From Galeruca laticollis (taxonomy: Eukaryota; Arthropoda; Insecta; Coleoptera; Chrysomelidae), in contig OY998176.1 in the NCBI GenBank assembly GCA_963921935.1, positions 95,363,415-95,427,414 on the forward strand: a DNA stretch of 64,000 bases, given 5' to 3'. This document shows, one piece after another, positions 11,578 through 20,862 of the stretch. The translations under genes and the position numbers were made by a program. Position 1 is the first letter of the stretch. Each line of letters begins with the position of its first letter. The notes under the pieces were generated by a model that was not told where the DNA came from, did not search any database, and worked only from the letters and a program-made list of their open reading frames with translations.

Positions 11578-12096
11578 ATGTCGTTTTCATTTGAACTTGA
11601 TACAGTATGCTCTTTCATATCCGAATATAATTCATCACTTAAACAAGTAAAACATACAGCACTGGATAGTTCAACAGAAGAAACTAAACCAATTGGTTCT
11701 AATGTTCCAGAATTGCCTAGAATATCTAAGAAAAAGCGACGACTATATGATTCCCCATATTGTCTACAAGATGTTCAGAATTTTGGAAGACATTTGATGC
11801 GTCATCATTCCGATGAATTTGATGTTCAAAGTTTTTTATCTTTACACAAGGGTTCAAAACAACGAACGAAAAAACGCTTTGGATCAAATTCGACGTCATT
11901 GAGATTTTGTAACGATATAATTCCGATTAGCGAAAACAAGAAAAGCAATGTGAACCGTAGTATTTCTTGTAAATTTTGCAAAGGATATTATGCCAATAAG
12001 TCTTTAAGGCGGCACGTAAAAAAATGTCCTTCGAATCCCGATCCCAAAAAACCTTTAAGATCACAAAGCGAAGGTGAAACGGTTATGCCGAAATGA
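11578..12096 (+). CDS. Zinc-finger protein, possibly transposon-derived
   Basis: A 172-codon intact frame with a normal amino-acid mix, unlike its AT-rich surroundings. Residues ~55-78 look like a finger that has lost its first Cys (SPYC...NFGRHLMRHH). Residues ~130-150 are a C2HC finger, CKFC...SLRRHVKKC. Lys/Arg-rich segments lie between them. The combination of an N-terminal RHL.RHH finger and a later C-x2-C-x-RRH-KKC finger resembles the N-terminal part of multi-finger insect proteins that I associate with transposon-derived genes, but I cannot name the family. No catalytic domain follows. The start is the first ATG; no promoter or intron is obvious. It could be an exon of a larger gene. 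Confidence 0.55.
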   Translation: MSFSFELDTVCSFISEYNSSLKQVKHTALDSSTEETKPIGSNVPELPRISKKKRRLYDSPYCLQDVQNFGRHLMRHHSDEFDVQSFLSLHKGSKQRTKKRFGSNSTSLRFCNDIIPISENKKSNVNRSISCKFCKGYYANKSLRRHVKKCPSNPDPKKPLRSQSEGETVMPK

Positions 12097-12099
12097 TCC

Positions 12100-13790
12100 T
12101 CTAAGACTGAGCGGAGTACTAAACACGCTGACAGGTGATGTAATTCTCTTATTGCTAAAACAGACCTAACAATCTGTACGATACAAGCCGTTGAACTTGG
12201 AATGTAGCGGTTTATCGAAAGTACTATTTCGTTTTGGTAAGCCTTTTTATTATTAATATTTTGCAGGGCTGTTAATCCTTACCCATTCGGCATTAGTTTT
12301 AGACTGATTTTCGACCCAAAAATATAGATAGTTATAGGGTTAGTGAATAAATATTTGGAATGAAATTCTTAGTAGTTCTTATTTTTTGCTATTTTCTGCA
12401 ATACTATTTCATACAGTGTGAGATAAAAAATAAAGGACGGTAAATATTTCGAAATTGCAATTTTATTATAAACGATCCTATATTTAGAAGTTTCGTCGGT
12501 ATATTTCTGCATTTTTGTGTTATTACTGTTAGTTTTGGTACTTGTTAAATTCTTCAGTTTTTGAGATATACATTTTTAAAGTTAGTGCCCATCAGCATTT
12601 CATTTGCGTCAAAAAATACCGTGTAATACAAAATAGATAATATACTTAATTTATTGTATATTATACAACTGTATATATAAATAAAAAGAGGCATATATTT
12701 AAGGAATATTTTTAAAATAACATGCTTAACACGTACAGTGGCTTTTTAATTTTTTTATACTATATAAGTGATATTCAATAAAGCAATTTTGCGGGGTTTT
12801 TCAATTACGATTTTAGCCACCAATTCCCAAATGTTTTAGTTTTTGACACAGGAGCTATTGAGAACTTATTTATTTCACTGTTGATCACTCATACAAAGAA
12901 AACAATTTGAAAAAGCGTTTAATTAATTAAATAATGGATTTGAACCACTGAATATCACTTCAGAAAAAAAATCCTCTGTTATGTGTTGAGCATGTTAATT
13001 TAAAAATACCCATTAATCACTTACTTAGTCGATATATTTAAAAACACTCTGTATAAATAAGCATATTTTTATATTATTGTGCGATCTACAATAACTGCAT
13101 CTAAAATATATTTTCTATATTGTATTACAGGGGGAATTATCATAACAGAATCTCAATTGTTCATGACTTTAAAGATGTATATTTAAAAAACTGATCATAG
13201 GGAAATCTTAAGAATTCAACACTTTCATTGAGTACTAAAACTAGTAACAAAAACTTACAGACATTAACCAGAATTAAGCTGAGCCTATCAGCAATTGAAG
13301 TAATTGGATCGAGTACAAATGCATATCAAGTTTTCAAAGAAAGATACCAGTCGCCACTTTTCATAAAAATTGCAGGGTCCTTATTCGGATCAACTATTAA
13401 CACAAAATAAATTAGGTGTGCATAAAATGGGAGGGAGAAGGTAGCACATTCTTGTGAATGCATTAGTCAAAAATGTAAATGTATATTTCCATAAACATAT
13501 ATAATATAAGCTCGACTATTGAGCTTATTTTTGTCAACAGGTTTTTATATGATATGCAAATATGCTAATTTATAGGTAGTATTACGTATTCACTCTTTCA
13601 TGTTATAAACAATCTCAGTTTCTTTAATATAAGTCAATTGTTTGTAATTTATAATTTTTATTTCTCATAGTTGTTGTTTCAAATGAACAATTTCAGTCTC
13701 AGATAAAAATTTCTTACGAAGAAAGCCGATTGCAATCGTTTTATACAATGTCAATACCGAACTGGCAATTATTCTTTAGATTATATGTAT
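12100..13790. other. AT-rich, no gene seen
   Basis: No recognisable coding sequence; the frame at 13,228-13,410 has no motif and no homologous copy in the window. Confidence 0.35.
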
Positions 13791-14028
13791 TAACTGGCCG
13801 ATAGTATATGTGGCAACGCCGCAAGGAGTCCATATTACCTGAAATGTATCATATACGGAGCCTACCTTGCTTTTGAAATATGAAAATATACACCAACGGA
13901 GCGTATTGTAACCGCTACATATAACGGATCCCACTACGACGTCAACTTATATAGTGGTATACATGAAATATACGCTAGGAGCCCAATTTGGACTACAGAT
14001 ATAACGGAGTTCACATTAGCCTGCAACA

Positions 14029-14030
<2 letters not shown>
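13790..14030. repeat. Second cluster of GGAGCTCCG-like motifs
   Basis: CAAGGAGTCC, TATACGGAGCC, AACGGAGCG, TATAACGGATCC, TAGGAGCCC and TATAACGGAGTTC occur every 20-60 bp, mostly in one orientation (opposite to many of those at 6.1-6.4 kb). The cluster ends at a (TA)n array. Confidence 0.5.

Positions 14031-14070
<40 letters not shown>
14030..14070. repeat. (TA)n microsatellite
   Basis: TA array immediately before the TG start of the 5' LTR; the matching array follows the 3' LTR at 19,797, so the retrotransposon landed in a TA array. Confidence 0.9.
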
Positions 14071-14072
<2 letters not shown>

Positions 14073-15540
14073 AAACCATCTAAAGTTGGTAAGTCCAATT
14101 GAAGGTTACATAACTAAAAAAGGATATAGGTAATAAGTTTATTATTATGTTTTCGTAAGAGAATATTATAATAATTATTGATTTTGGGACACACTATATA
14201 GTATAGAGTAAGTCTAACAACATTTAAAAATGGAAAAGGCAAAGATTTAGAGGCAATAGCAAATTTGATATATCAGAATTATGTTTATAAACCTATACAA
14301 AAAGTTTAAATTTTAATACAATGTTTGCATATAGTGTAAATAATCATTGTATCTAAACAAATAAATCCTTAATTTTAATTGGTGAAGTGATAGATAGTAG
14401 CCGCGAATAAACATGTGACATTATCTTTACAATGACAGAAATAAAACGAAAAGGTTTGTTGACAAAAAAATTGAAAAACGGCGTTGTTGAAGAGGATGAG
14501 ATGAAAAAGACAGCAGGAGAAGTCATGAAATTTGATTCTTCTTTAAAAAGTTGTAAATTGAAGAATGAAAAGTCAAAAATAAAAGACGGATATTAATATA
14601 GTGAAGAAAACTTACCTGTGAGTGGCATCCTATGTAATTTTAAACCAGAAAGTGGTAAGATATTTATCATATTTATTGACTGGAAATTATATCAATTACT
14701 ATACTTATTCCTACTAAAGAAAGGAACATTTCATTTTCCACTGAAGTGTATATAACATCTGTATGCAGATCTAATGTTATTTGTCCCATACAAAGACTTG
14801 GTGAACTTTATTTATATTATGAATCAGAATTAACCTACAAATCAACACTCATAAGTCGGCTGAATTTGCATTTATTTGTTAGTTGTATATTTAATAGTTT
14901 TAAGGGTTTTGTATAGTTAGATAGGATTGTTGAATTTAGTATTAAAAAGGGAAGCTTACCTTACTTAATATTCCAAAGAACACAATATTAATCCATATAG
15001 AAAAATAGATAACATAACCAACATTTAGGATTTAGAAACACATGTAGATATTGTTGATATTTCAATCAGTAGTAAGAGAGAGAGAGAACCTACCAACGAT
15101 GACGATCGTTGTCGAATGGAGCTGTAGAAATGTTTACTCGTAATACAGGGTCAGTACGATAAGTAATTCACTTAACACAAATAAATTTGAGAATAATAAA
15201 AATAGTATTTATTGAATATTTACAAATAACATCTAAATGGTAATTAATATTGAGTTGCAGAGGAATACTGATAATTTTGAGGTGAGGTTTATAAAGTTTA
15301 ATTTATATTATGACAATTTGCATTTGATATATTAAAATCATTCACACAAAATTTTTTATTTTTATGATAAATGTTACATTGAGGGAACCGCTACCTGAGA
15401 ACAAGAATCTCAACCATAATTATAGCTAGCCGGATAAGAAAAATATAAAACATAATAAATATACAAGGAGATTCGTAAAAAAAAGGAAGGAGGTAAAATT
15501 TAAAATTATACATTAAAACATAGAACATACATTAATAATA
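14071..15540 (+). repeat. 5' LTR of gag-only retrotransposon
   Basis: Begins TGAAACCATCTAAAG and ends ACATTAATAATA, 1470 bp. It lacks the canonical CA end unless the terminal bases have been absorbed in the TA/AT-rich target. An AGAGAGAGAG run at 15,076 and GATGACGATCGTTGTCG at 15,099 are shared with the 3' LTR. Confidence 0.85.
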
Positions 15541-15543
15541 AAA

Positions 15544-15565
15544 TGGCACCCGAAACGTGGGGCTC
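15544..15565 (+). other. Primer-binding site
   Basis: TGGCACCCGAAACGTGGG begins 3 bp after the LTR. The leading TGG is complementary to a tRNA 3' CCA end. The tRNA is not identified; the beginning resembles Lys-type TGGCGCCCGAA sites. Confidence 0.65.
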
Positions 15566-15878
15566 TTATTAAATTAATATAAATTAATAAATATATAATA
15601 AAATAACGACCCCAACGTAATGCTCTAAAAATAATTTGGCTCCTAACAAATTTAGCTCTGAAAATTCAATTGGACTCACCGAATCAGATAAACTATAAAT
15701 TATTAAAATAATTCTATTCATTAAAACACAAACGTAGAAAATATAAAATTTAAAACAAAAGAATAAAGACAATTCGACAAGAACAAAACATACAATAATG
15801 CCAAATACAAGGAATAAAAAAGACAATACAAAGAAGGGAAATGAAGACTAATCTACATCAACCACAGAAGACATTGGA

Positions 15879-17573
15879 ATGGAGATACCGGCACAACAAC
15901 AACCAGGACAAGAAAAAGAAAAGGAGATGGAAAGCCTACATAATATGATAAGAAGCCTAATGATTAGTGTAAACGAAGGAAATGCAGAATTAAATAGAAA
16001 ATTAGAAGCTGGTAATGCAGAATTAAATAGAAAATTAGAAGCTGCTAATGCAGAATTAAACAGAAAATTAGAAGATGGTAACGCAGATTTGCACAAAAAT
16101 ATAGAAGAAATACAAAATGGAATGGCAGAAATAGAAAGAAACGTAAGAATAAATCTAGAAGAAAAATTTGAACAGTTAAAAAAAGAATTGGTACAAGATA
16201 GAGATGGATATAGAAGAAAAATGGAGAACAAGATCGATGAGAAATTAGGACAAATGGGGGAAGTAATAGGAGGTATAGAAGATGAAATAAAAGGAAAATT
16301 TGACAGATTGGAAATGAACACTGAACTAAAGTTTCAAGGTTATGGTGAGAGAATTGAAAAAAATAAAGAAAAAATTGAGCAAATGGAAAATAGAATAATT
16401 CAAGAAATACAATTAGAAGAAGGTAGCAACAGAAACGAGAGAAATTAATATAAACGAAAACTGAAAGAAATGGAGGATAATTTAAAAAAATTGGAAGACG
16501 ACCAAGAAGAGAAAGAAAGAAGAATAAGAAGAGAATTGACAAGAATAACGGGGGAAACAAGAATAATTAATTGTGGAAGTAATAACAATATAAAATTTGA
16601 TGGAGATTTTAAGAAAATACACCCTGTAACCTTTATCAAAATGCTGAAGAATAAATTGAGAAATGAATATGAAGTAGAGGAATTAAGATAAATTATACGA
16701 GAACATTTAGAACACCATGCATTGGTTTGGTTTACAACCAAAGAAGAGGATATACAAGACTTAGATCAATTTGAAAGAAAATGTATTGACTATTTTTGGG
16801 GAAATAATGTACAATCTAAAATAAGAGAAAGATTATATTTTGGCAGATATGAAGAAAATAGAGGTAATTCACTGAATACCTATGTTTTGCAAATGTATGC
16901 TATGGTAATCCATTTGAATCCGCGACTTCAGGAAGAAGAGATTGTGTTGTATATGTCCAGACACTTCAAGGAACAAATAAGAGAGACCATTGCTATTCAA
17001 AATATTAAAACAATAGACAGTTTATGTCGATATTTGCAAAGAATTGAGAGAAGAGGAGAAAGAAACCTGAATGAAGCTCAACAGAATGGAGTAAGACAAA
17101 ATGATTGGAATGATAGAAATTTAAATAATAATTATAGGAGAAATAGGAACATAAATCAAAATGAACCTACAAGGAGAAATAACAATTACAATAATCAGAG
17201 AAATGAAAATAGCAGAACTAATTGGAGGAATTATAGTTACAACAATAATTATTATAATAATGACAGATATGAATATAACCAAGAAAGAAGAAATAATAAT
17301 AATAACACTCACAACAACGGAAATAGAAACGAACGATTTAATCAAACTAACAATGTAAATAATAGACAAAGTAATAACTACAATAATAATAGAAGACAGA
17401 TAAATTACATAAGGTATGGAAGAGAAAGAAACATATCTAGAAGTCTAGAAAGAGAAGATCGACATTCAGGAAGAAACAATCAACATAGTTATACAAGAGG
17501 AGGTAGTGTTGATAGAGAAATTAGGAACGATAAAAGACAGGAAATTATTGTCGAACAAGTAGCAGCATTTTAA
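15879..17573 (+). pseudogene. Gag polyprotein with two in-frame stops
   Basis: A single frame of 565 codons is interrupted only by TAA at 16,446-16,448 and TAA at 16,689-16,691; all three open segments are in the same phase. Residues ~30-75 carry four 11-residue units of the NAELNRKLEA type, predicting a coiled coil that extends to about residue 230. A capsid-like region follows: IKFDG...HPVTFIKML, then WFTTKEED...DYFWGNNVQSKIRERLY, characteristic of Ty3/gypsy-type Gag. The last ~130 residues are Asn/Arg-rich with no CCHC knuckle and probably bind RNA. It would build the particle. With two stops this copy cannot make full-length Gag without readthrough. The first ATG follows the PBS by 310 bp. 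Confidence 0.8.
15980..16095 (+). repeat. 33-bp tandem repeat in gag
   Basis: About 3.5 in-frame copies of a 33-bp unit (AATGCAGAATTAAATAGAAA core) encode the 11-residue coiled-coil repeats of the Gag N-terminus. Confidence 0.85.
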
Positions 17574-17770
17574 AAAAATCATGTCATACAAATAATTAGT
17601 ATCTGATAAGAAGATATAAGAAATTAATGAAACTGAATTTTTTATAAAATATTATTTATTTTAACCTATTCGAGTTCATATTAGATATAGATGGAGTTAA
17701 AAAGTAAAAATTACATTTTCAAAATACAAAAAAAAAATCAATCAGACATATAATAATATTTTTAAAATGA

Positions 17771-17783
17771 AATTGGGGGAAAT
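17771..17783 (+). other. Polypurine tract
   Basis: AAATTGGGGGAAAT lies immediately before the TG of the 3' LTR, the expected primer site for plus-strand DNA synthesis. Confidence 0.75.
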
Positions 17784-19791
17784 TGAAACCATCTAAAGTT
17801 GGTAAGTCCAATTGAAGGTTACATAACTAAAAAAGGATATAGGTAAGAAGTTTATTATTATGTTTTCGTTAGAGAATATTATAATAATTATTGATTTTGG
17901 GACACACTATATAGTATAGAGTAAGTCTAACAACATTTAAAAATGGAAAAGGCAAAGATTTAGAGGCAATAGCAAATTTGATATATCAGAATTATCTTTA
18001 TAAACCTATACAAAAAGTTTAAATTTTAATACAATGTTTGCATATAGTGTAAATAATCATTGTATCTAAACAAATAAATCCTTAATTTTAATTGGTGAAG
18101 TGATAGATAGTAGCCGCGAATAAACATGTGACATTATCTTTACAATGACAGAAATAAAACAAAAAGGTTTGTTGACAAAAAAATTGAAAAACGGCGTTGT
18201 TGAAGAGGATGAGATGAAAAAGACAGCAGGAGAAGTCATGAAATTTGATTCTCTTTAAAAAGTTGTAAATTAAAAAATGAAAAGTCAAAAATAAAAGACG
18301 GATATTAATATAGTGAAGAAAACTAACCTGTGAGTGGCATCCTATGTAATTTTAAACCAGAAAGTGGTAAGATATTTATCATATTTATTGACTGGAAATT
18401 ATATCAATTACTATACTTATTCCTACTAAAGAAAGGAACATTTCATTTTCCACTGAAGTGTATATAACATCTGTATGCAGATCTAATGTTATTTAGAAAT
18501 GCCTGTGGATATGGTGTACACACTAGATGCAAATTGAGTGAATGAAAACGACGAATACTCAGTGTGTATTAGTTTATTACTTTCAGGCTAAGCGCTTTCG
18601 GCTGTTAAGCCATTATCAAAGCCGTCGTCATTTAAAAAATTAGTTGTCAAAGCCATCAAGTTGATCAAAAACAATATTCAAGATAGAACCATCGTTATGA
18701 TTGAGTCATTCGAATAAAAACATTAAAATACCCTATTGTAAGGGTGTAAAATTATATTCACATGATGTAAATTCACTCACTTCGAGTGAATTTACATCAT
18801 GTGAATATAATTTTACACCCTTACAATAGGGTATTTTAATGTTTTTATCCGAATGACTCAATCATAACGATGGTTCTATCTTGAATATTGTTTTTGATCA
18901 ACTTGATGGCTTTGACAACTAATTTTTTAAATGACGACGGCTTTGATAATGGCTTAACAGCCGAAAGCGCTTAGCCTGAAAGTAATAAACTAATACACAC
19001 TGAGTATTCGTCGTTTTCATTCACTCAATCTAATGTTATTTGTCCCATACAAAGACTTGGTGAACTTTATTTATATTATGTATCAGAATTAACCTACAAA
19101 TGAACACTCATAAGTCGGCTGAATTTGCATTTATTTGTTAGTTGTATATTTAATAGTTTTAAGGGTTTTGTATAGTTAGATAGGATTGTTGAATTTAGTA
19201 TTAAAAAGGGAAGCTTACCTTACTTAATATTCCAAAGAACACAATATTAATCCATATAGAAAAATAGATAACATAACCAACATTTAGGATTTAGAAACAC
19301 ATGTAGATATTGTTGATATTTCAATCAGTAGTAAGAGAGAGAGAACCTACCAACGATGACGATCGTTGTCGAATGGAGCTGTAGAAATGTTTACTCGTAA
19401 TACAGGGTCAGTACGATAAGTAATTCACTTAACACAAATAAATTTGAGAATAATAAAAATAGTATTTATTGAATATTTACAAATAACATCTAAATGGTAA
19501 TTAATATTGAGTTGCAGAGGAATACTGATAATTTTGAGGTGAGGTTTATAAAGTTTAATTTATATTATGACAATTTGCATTTGATATATAAAAATCATTC
19601 ACACAAAATTTTTTATTTTAATGATAAATGTTACATTGAGAGAACCGCTACCAGAGAACAAGAATCTCAACCATAGTTATAGCTAGCCGGATAAGAAAAA
19701 TATAAAACATAATAAATATACAAGGAGATTCGTAAAAAAAAAGGAAGGAGGTAAAATTTAAAATTATACATTAAAACATAGAACATACATT

Positions 19792-19798
<7 letters not shown>
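17784..19798 (+). repeat. 3' LTR, split by a nested palindrome
   Basis: Same sequence as 14,071-15,540 apart from scattered substitutions and a 533-bp insertion at 18,495-19,027 flanked by a 13-bp duplication (TCTAATGTTATTT at 18,482 and 19,028). Confidence 0.9.
18495..19027. mobile_element. Palindromic PLE-type insertion, 13-bp TSD
   Basis: About 240-bp arms (18,535-18,775 and 18,785-19,027) form an almost perfect palindrome with a loop under 10 bp. Each arm carries the outward-pointing string TTGATAATGGCTTAACAGCC followed by GAAAGCGCTTAGCC. This has hammerhead-like geometry (stem II GGC/GCC, GAAA, self-complementary AGCGCT, stem I GGCT/AGCC) but two changes in the CUGAUGA core. With the 13-bp target duplication this fits a head-to-head pair of severely 5'-truncated Penelope-like copies. 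There is no coding sequence. The 40 bp at 18,495-18,534 are outside the palindrome. Confidence 0.75.
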
Positions 19799-19838
<40 letters not shown>

Positions 19839-19856
19839 CATATATATATATATATA
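19797..19856. repeat. (TA)n microsatellite
   Basis: TA array with one AATACA interruption; continuation of the array that received the gag-only retrotransposon, and left border of the hammerhead-bearing repeats. Confidence 0.9.
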
Positions 19857-19990
19857 ACAAAGAAGATAAAGAAATATCGCGTGATATGTTAACAACAACA
19901 AAGAGATTCATGGGTAATTCACGCAAAAAGAAAAAGGGCTACTGAAACAGAGTGATAACCGCGGACTTGCATGTTTCTGGCTCATTTGCC

Positions 19991-20040
19991 ACCGCGGACA
20001 TGCATGTTCCTGGCTCATTTGCCGTCATCAGCACGGTATA
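19991..20040 (-). ncRNA. Hammerhead-like motif, copy a
   Basis: Minus strand: CCGTG, CTGATGA, C, GGC..GCC, A, then GGAA where GAAA is expected, CATGCATGTC, CGCGG. The GAAA change (A to G) should inactivate this copy. Confidence 0.5.
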
Positions 20041-20217
20041 ACCAAATAAGGATTTAAATTTTGGGTGCAAATATGTTAATGGAAACATGGGAAAACACAA
20101 AACAACGGATTCCAGCAGGGAAACCAAACGCTCATTGGTGCCTTCAATTGGAAGATCCCGAGTTTTCAGGACAACAACCAAGATCGACACGGAGGCGCAT
20201 AAAGCCCCTCCGCCTGA

Positions 20218-20267
20218 CCGTGCTGATGACGGTAAATGAGCCAGAAACATGCATGTTCGCGGTTACC
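20218..20267 (+). ncRNA. Hammerhead-like motif, copy b
   Basis: CCGTG, CTGATGA (20,223-20,229), C, GGT..GCC, A, GAAAC, ATGCATGTT, CGCGG, then TTACC. Stem I pairs with one G-U; the cleavage-type triplet reads GTT instead of GTC. Confidence 0.55.
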
Positions 20268-20384
20268 ACTCTGCTTCAGTAGCCCTTTTTCTTTTTGCCT
20301 GAATTACCCATGAATATCTTTGTTGCAGTTGTTAACATATCACGCGATATTCCTTCATATTTTTGTTATTGACTATGGATCGGA

Positions 20385-20700
20385 AGGTTCAGGCGGGGGG
20401 GCTATATGCGCCTCCGTATCAATCTTGGTTGTTGTCCTGAAAACTGGGAATCTTCCAATTGAGGGCACAAATCAGCGTTTGGTTTCCCTGCTGAAATCCG
20501 TTGTTTTGTGTTTTCCCATGTTTCGATGAACATCTTTGCTCCCAAATTTCACATCCTTATTTGGTTATACCTTGCTGATGACGGCAAATGAGCCAGAAAA
20601 AACATGCATGTCCGCGGTTACCACTCTGTTTCAGTAGCCTTTTCTGTTTTTGCATTAATTACCCATGAATCTCTTTGTTGCTTTGTTGTTGTTTATATAC
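20385..20700 (+). mobile_element. Hammerhead-bearing repeat, forward copy
   Basis: The longest forward copy: from GTTCAGGCGGGG through CTTGGTTGTTGTCCTGAAAA, TTTGGTTTCCCTGCTGAAAT and the ribozyme-like core (20,561-20,618) to the ACCCATGAATCTCTTTGTTG end, followed at once by (TA)n. Confidence 0.7.
20561..20618 (+). ncRNA. Hammerhead-like motif, copy c
   Basis: CTTG, CTGATGA, C, GGC..GCC, A, an expanded GAAAAAAC, ATGCATGTC, CGCGG. The core is disturbed by three inserted A residues and stem I is weakened. Confidence 0.45.

Positions 20701-20862
<162 letters not shown>

Larger units (their letters stand above)
14071..19798 (+). mobile_element. LTR retrotransposon carrying gag only
   Basis: Two long direct repeats (14,071-15,540 and 17,784-19,798) flank a PBS, a gag frame and a polypurine tract. 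Only 210 bp separate the end of gag from the 3' LTR, so protease, reverse transcriptase and integrase are absent. This is the architecture called TR-GAG: non-autonomous, needing pol in trans from a relative. The two LTRs are almost identical outside one nested insertion, so the insertion is fairly recent. It sits inside a (TA)n array, which hides the target duplication. Confidence 0.85.
19857..20370. mobile_element. Hammerhead-bearing repeat, inverted pair 1
   Basis: The left copy runs inverted from 19,857 to about 20,210, and a shorter forward copy from about 20,215 to 20,370. Outer ends share TATCGCGTGATATGTTAACA; both contain ACCCATGAAT/ATTCATGGGT and the ribozyme-like core. The left copy extends into GTTTTCAGGACAACAACCAA and GACACGGAGGCGCAT, which recurs inverted at 20,408-20,450. 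A 28-bp duplication of the CCGCGGAC...GGCTCATTTGCC segment lies at 19,958-19,990. No protein is recognisable. The head-to-head arrangement suggests Penelope-like elements. Confidence 0.7.

Noticed and set aside
15848..16560. Minus-strand frames of 157 and 171 codons opposite gag
   Set aside because: Phe/Ile/Leu/Ser-rich shadows of the coiled-coil gag repeats on the other strand; no independent motif.
18495..19027. Ordinary TIR transposon instead of a PLE dimer
   Set aside because: The arms meet with almost no loop, the TSD is 13 bp rather than a fixed short length, and the ends are not TIR-like; still, this is inference and is kept as such.
14042..19856. CRISPR-like array
   Set aside because: The repeats are LTRs, a gag minisatellite and microsatellites; there are no unique equal-length spacers and the genome is eukaryotic.
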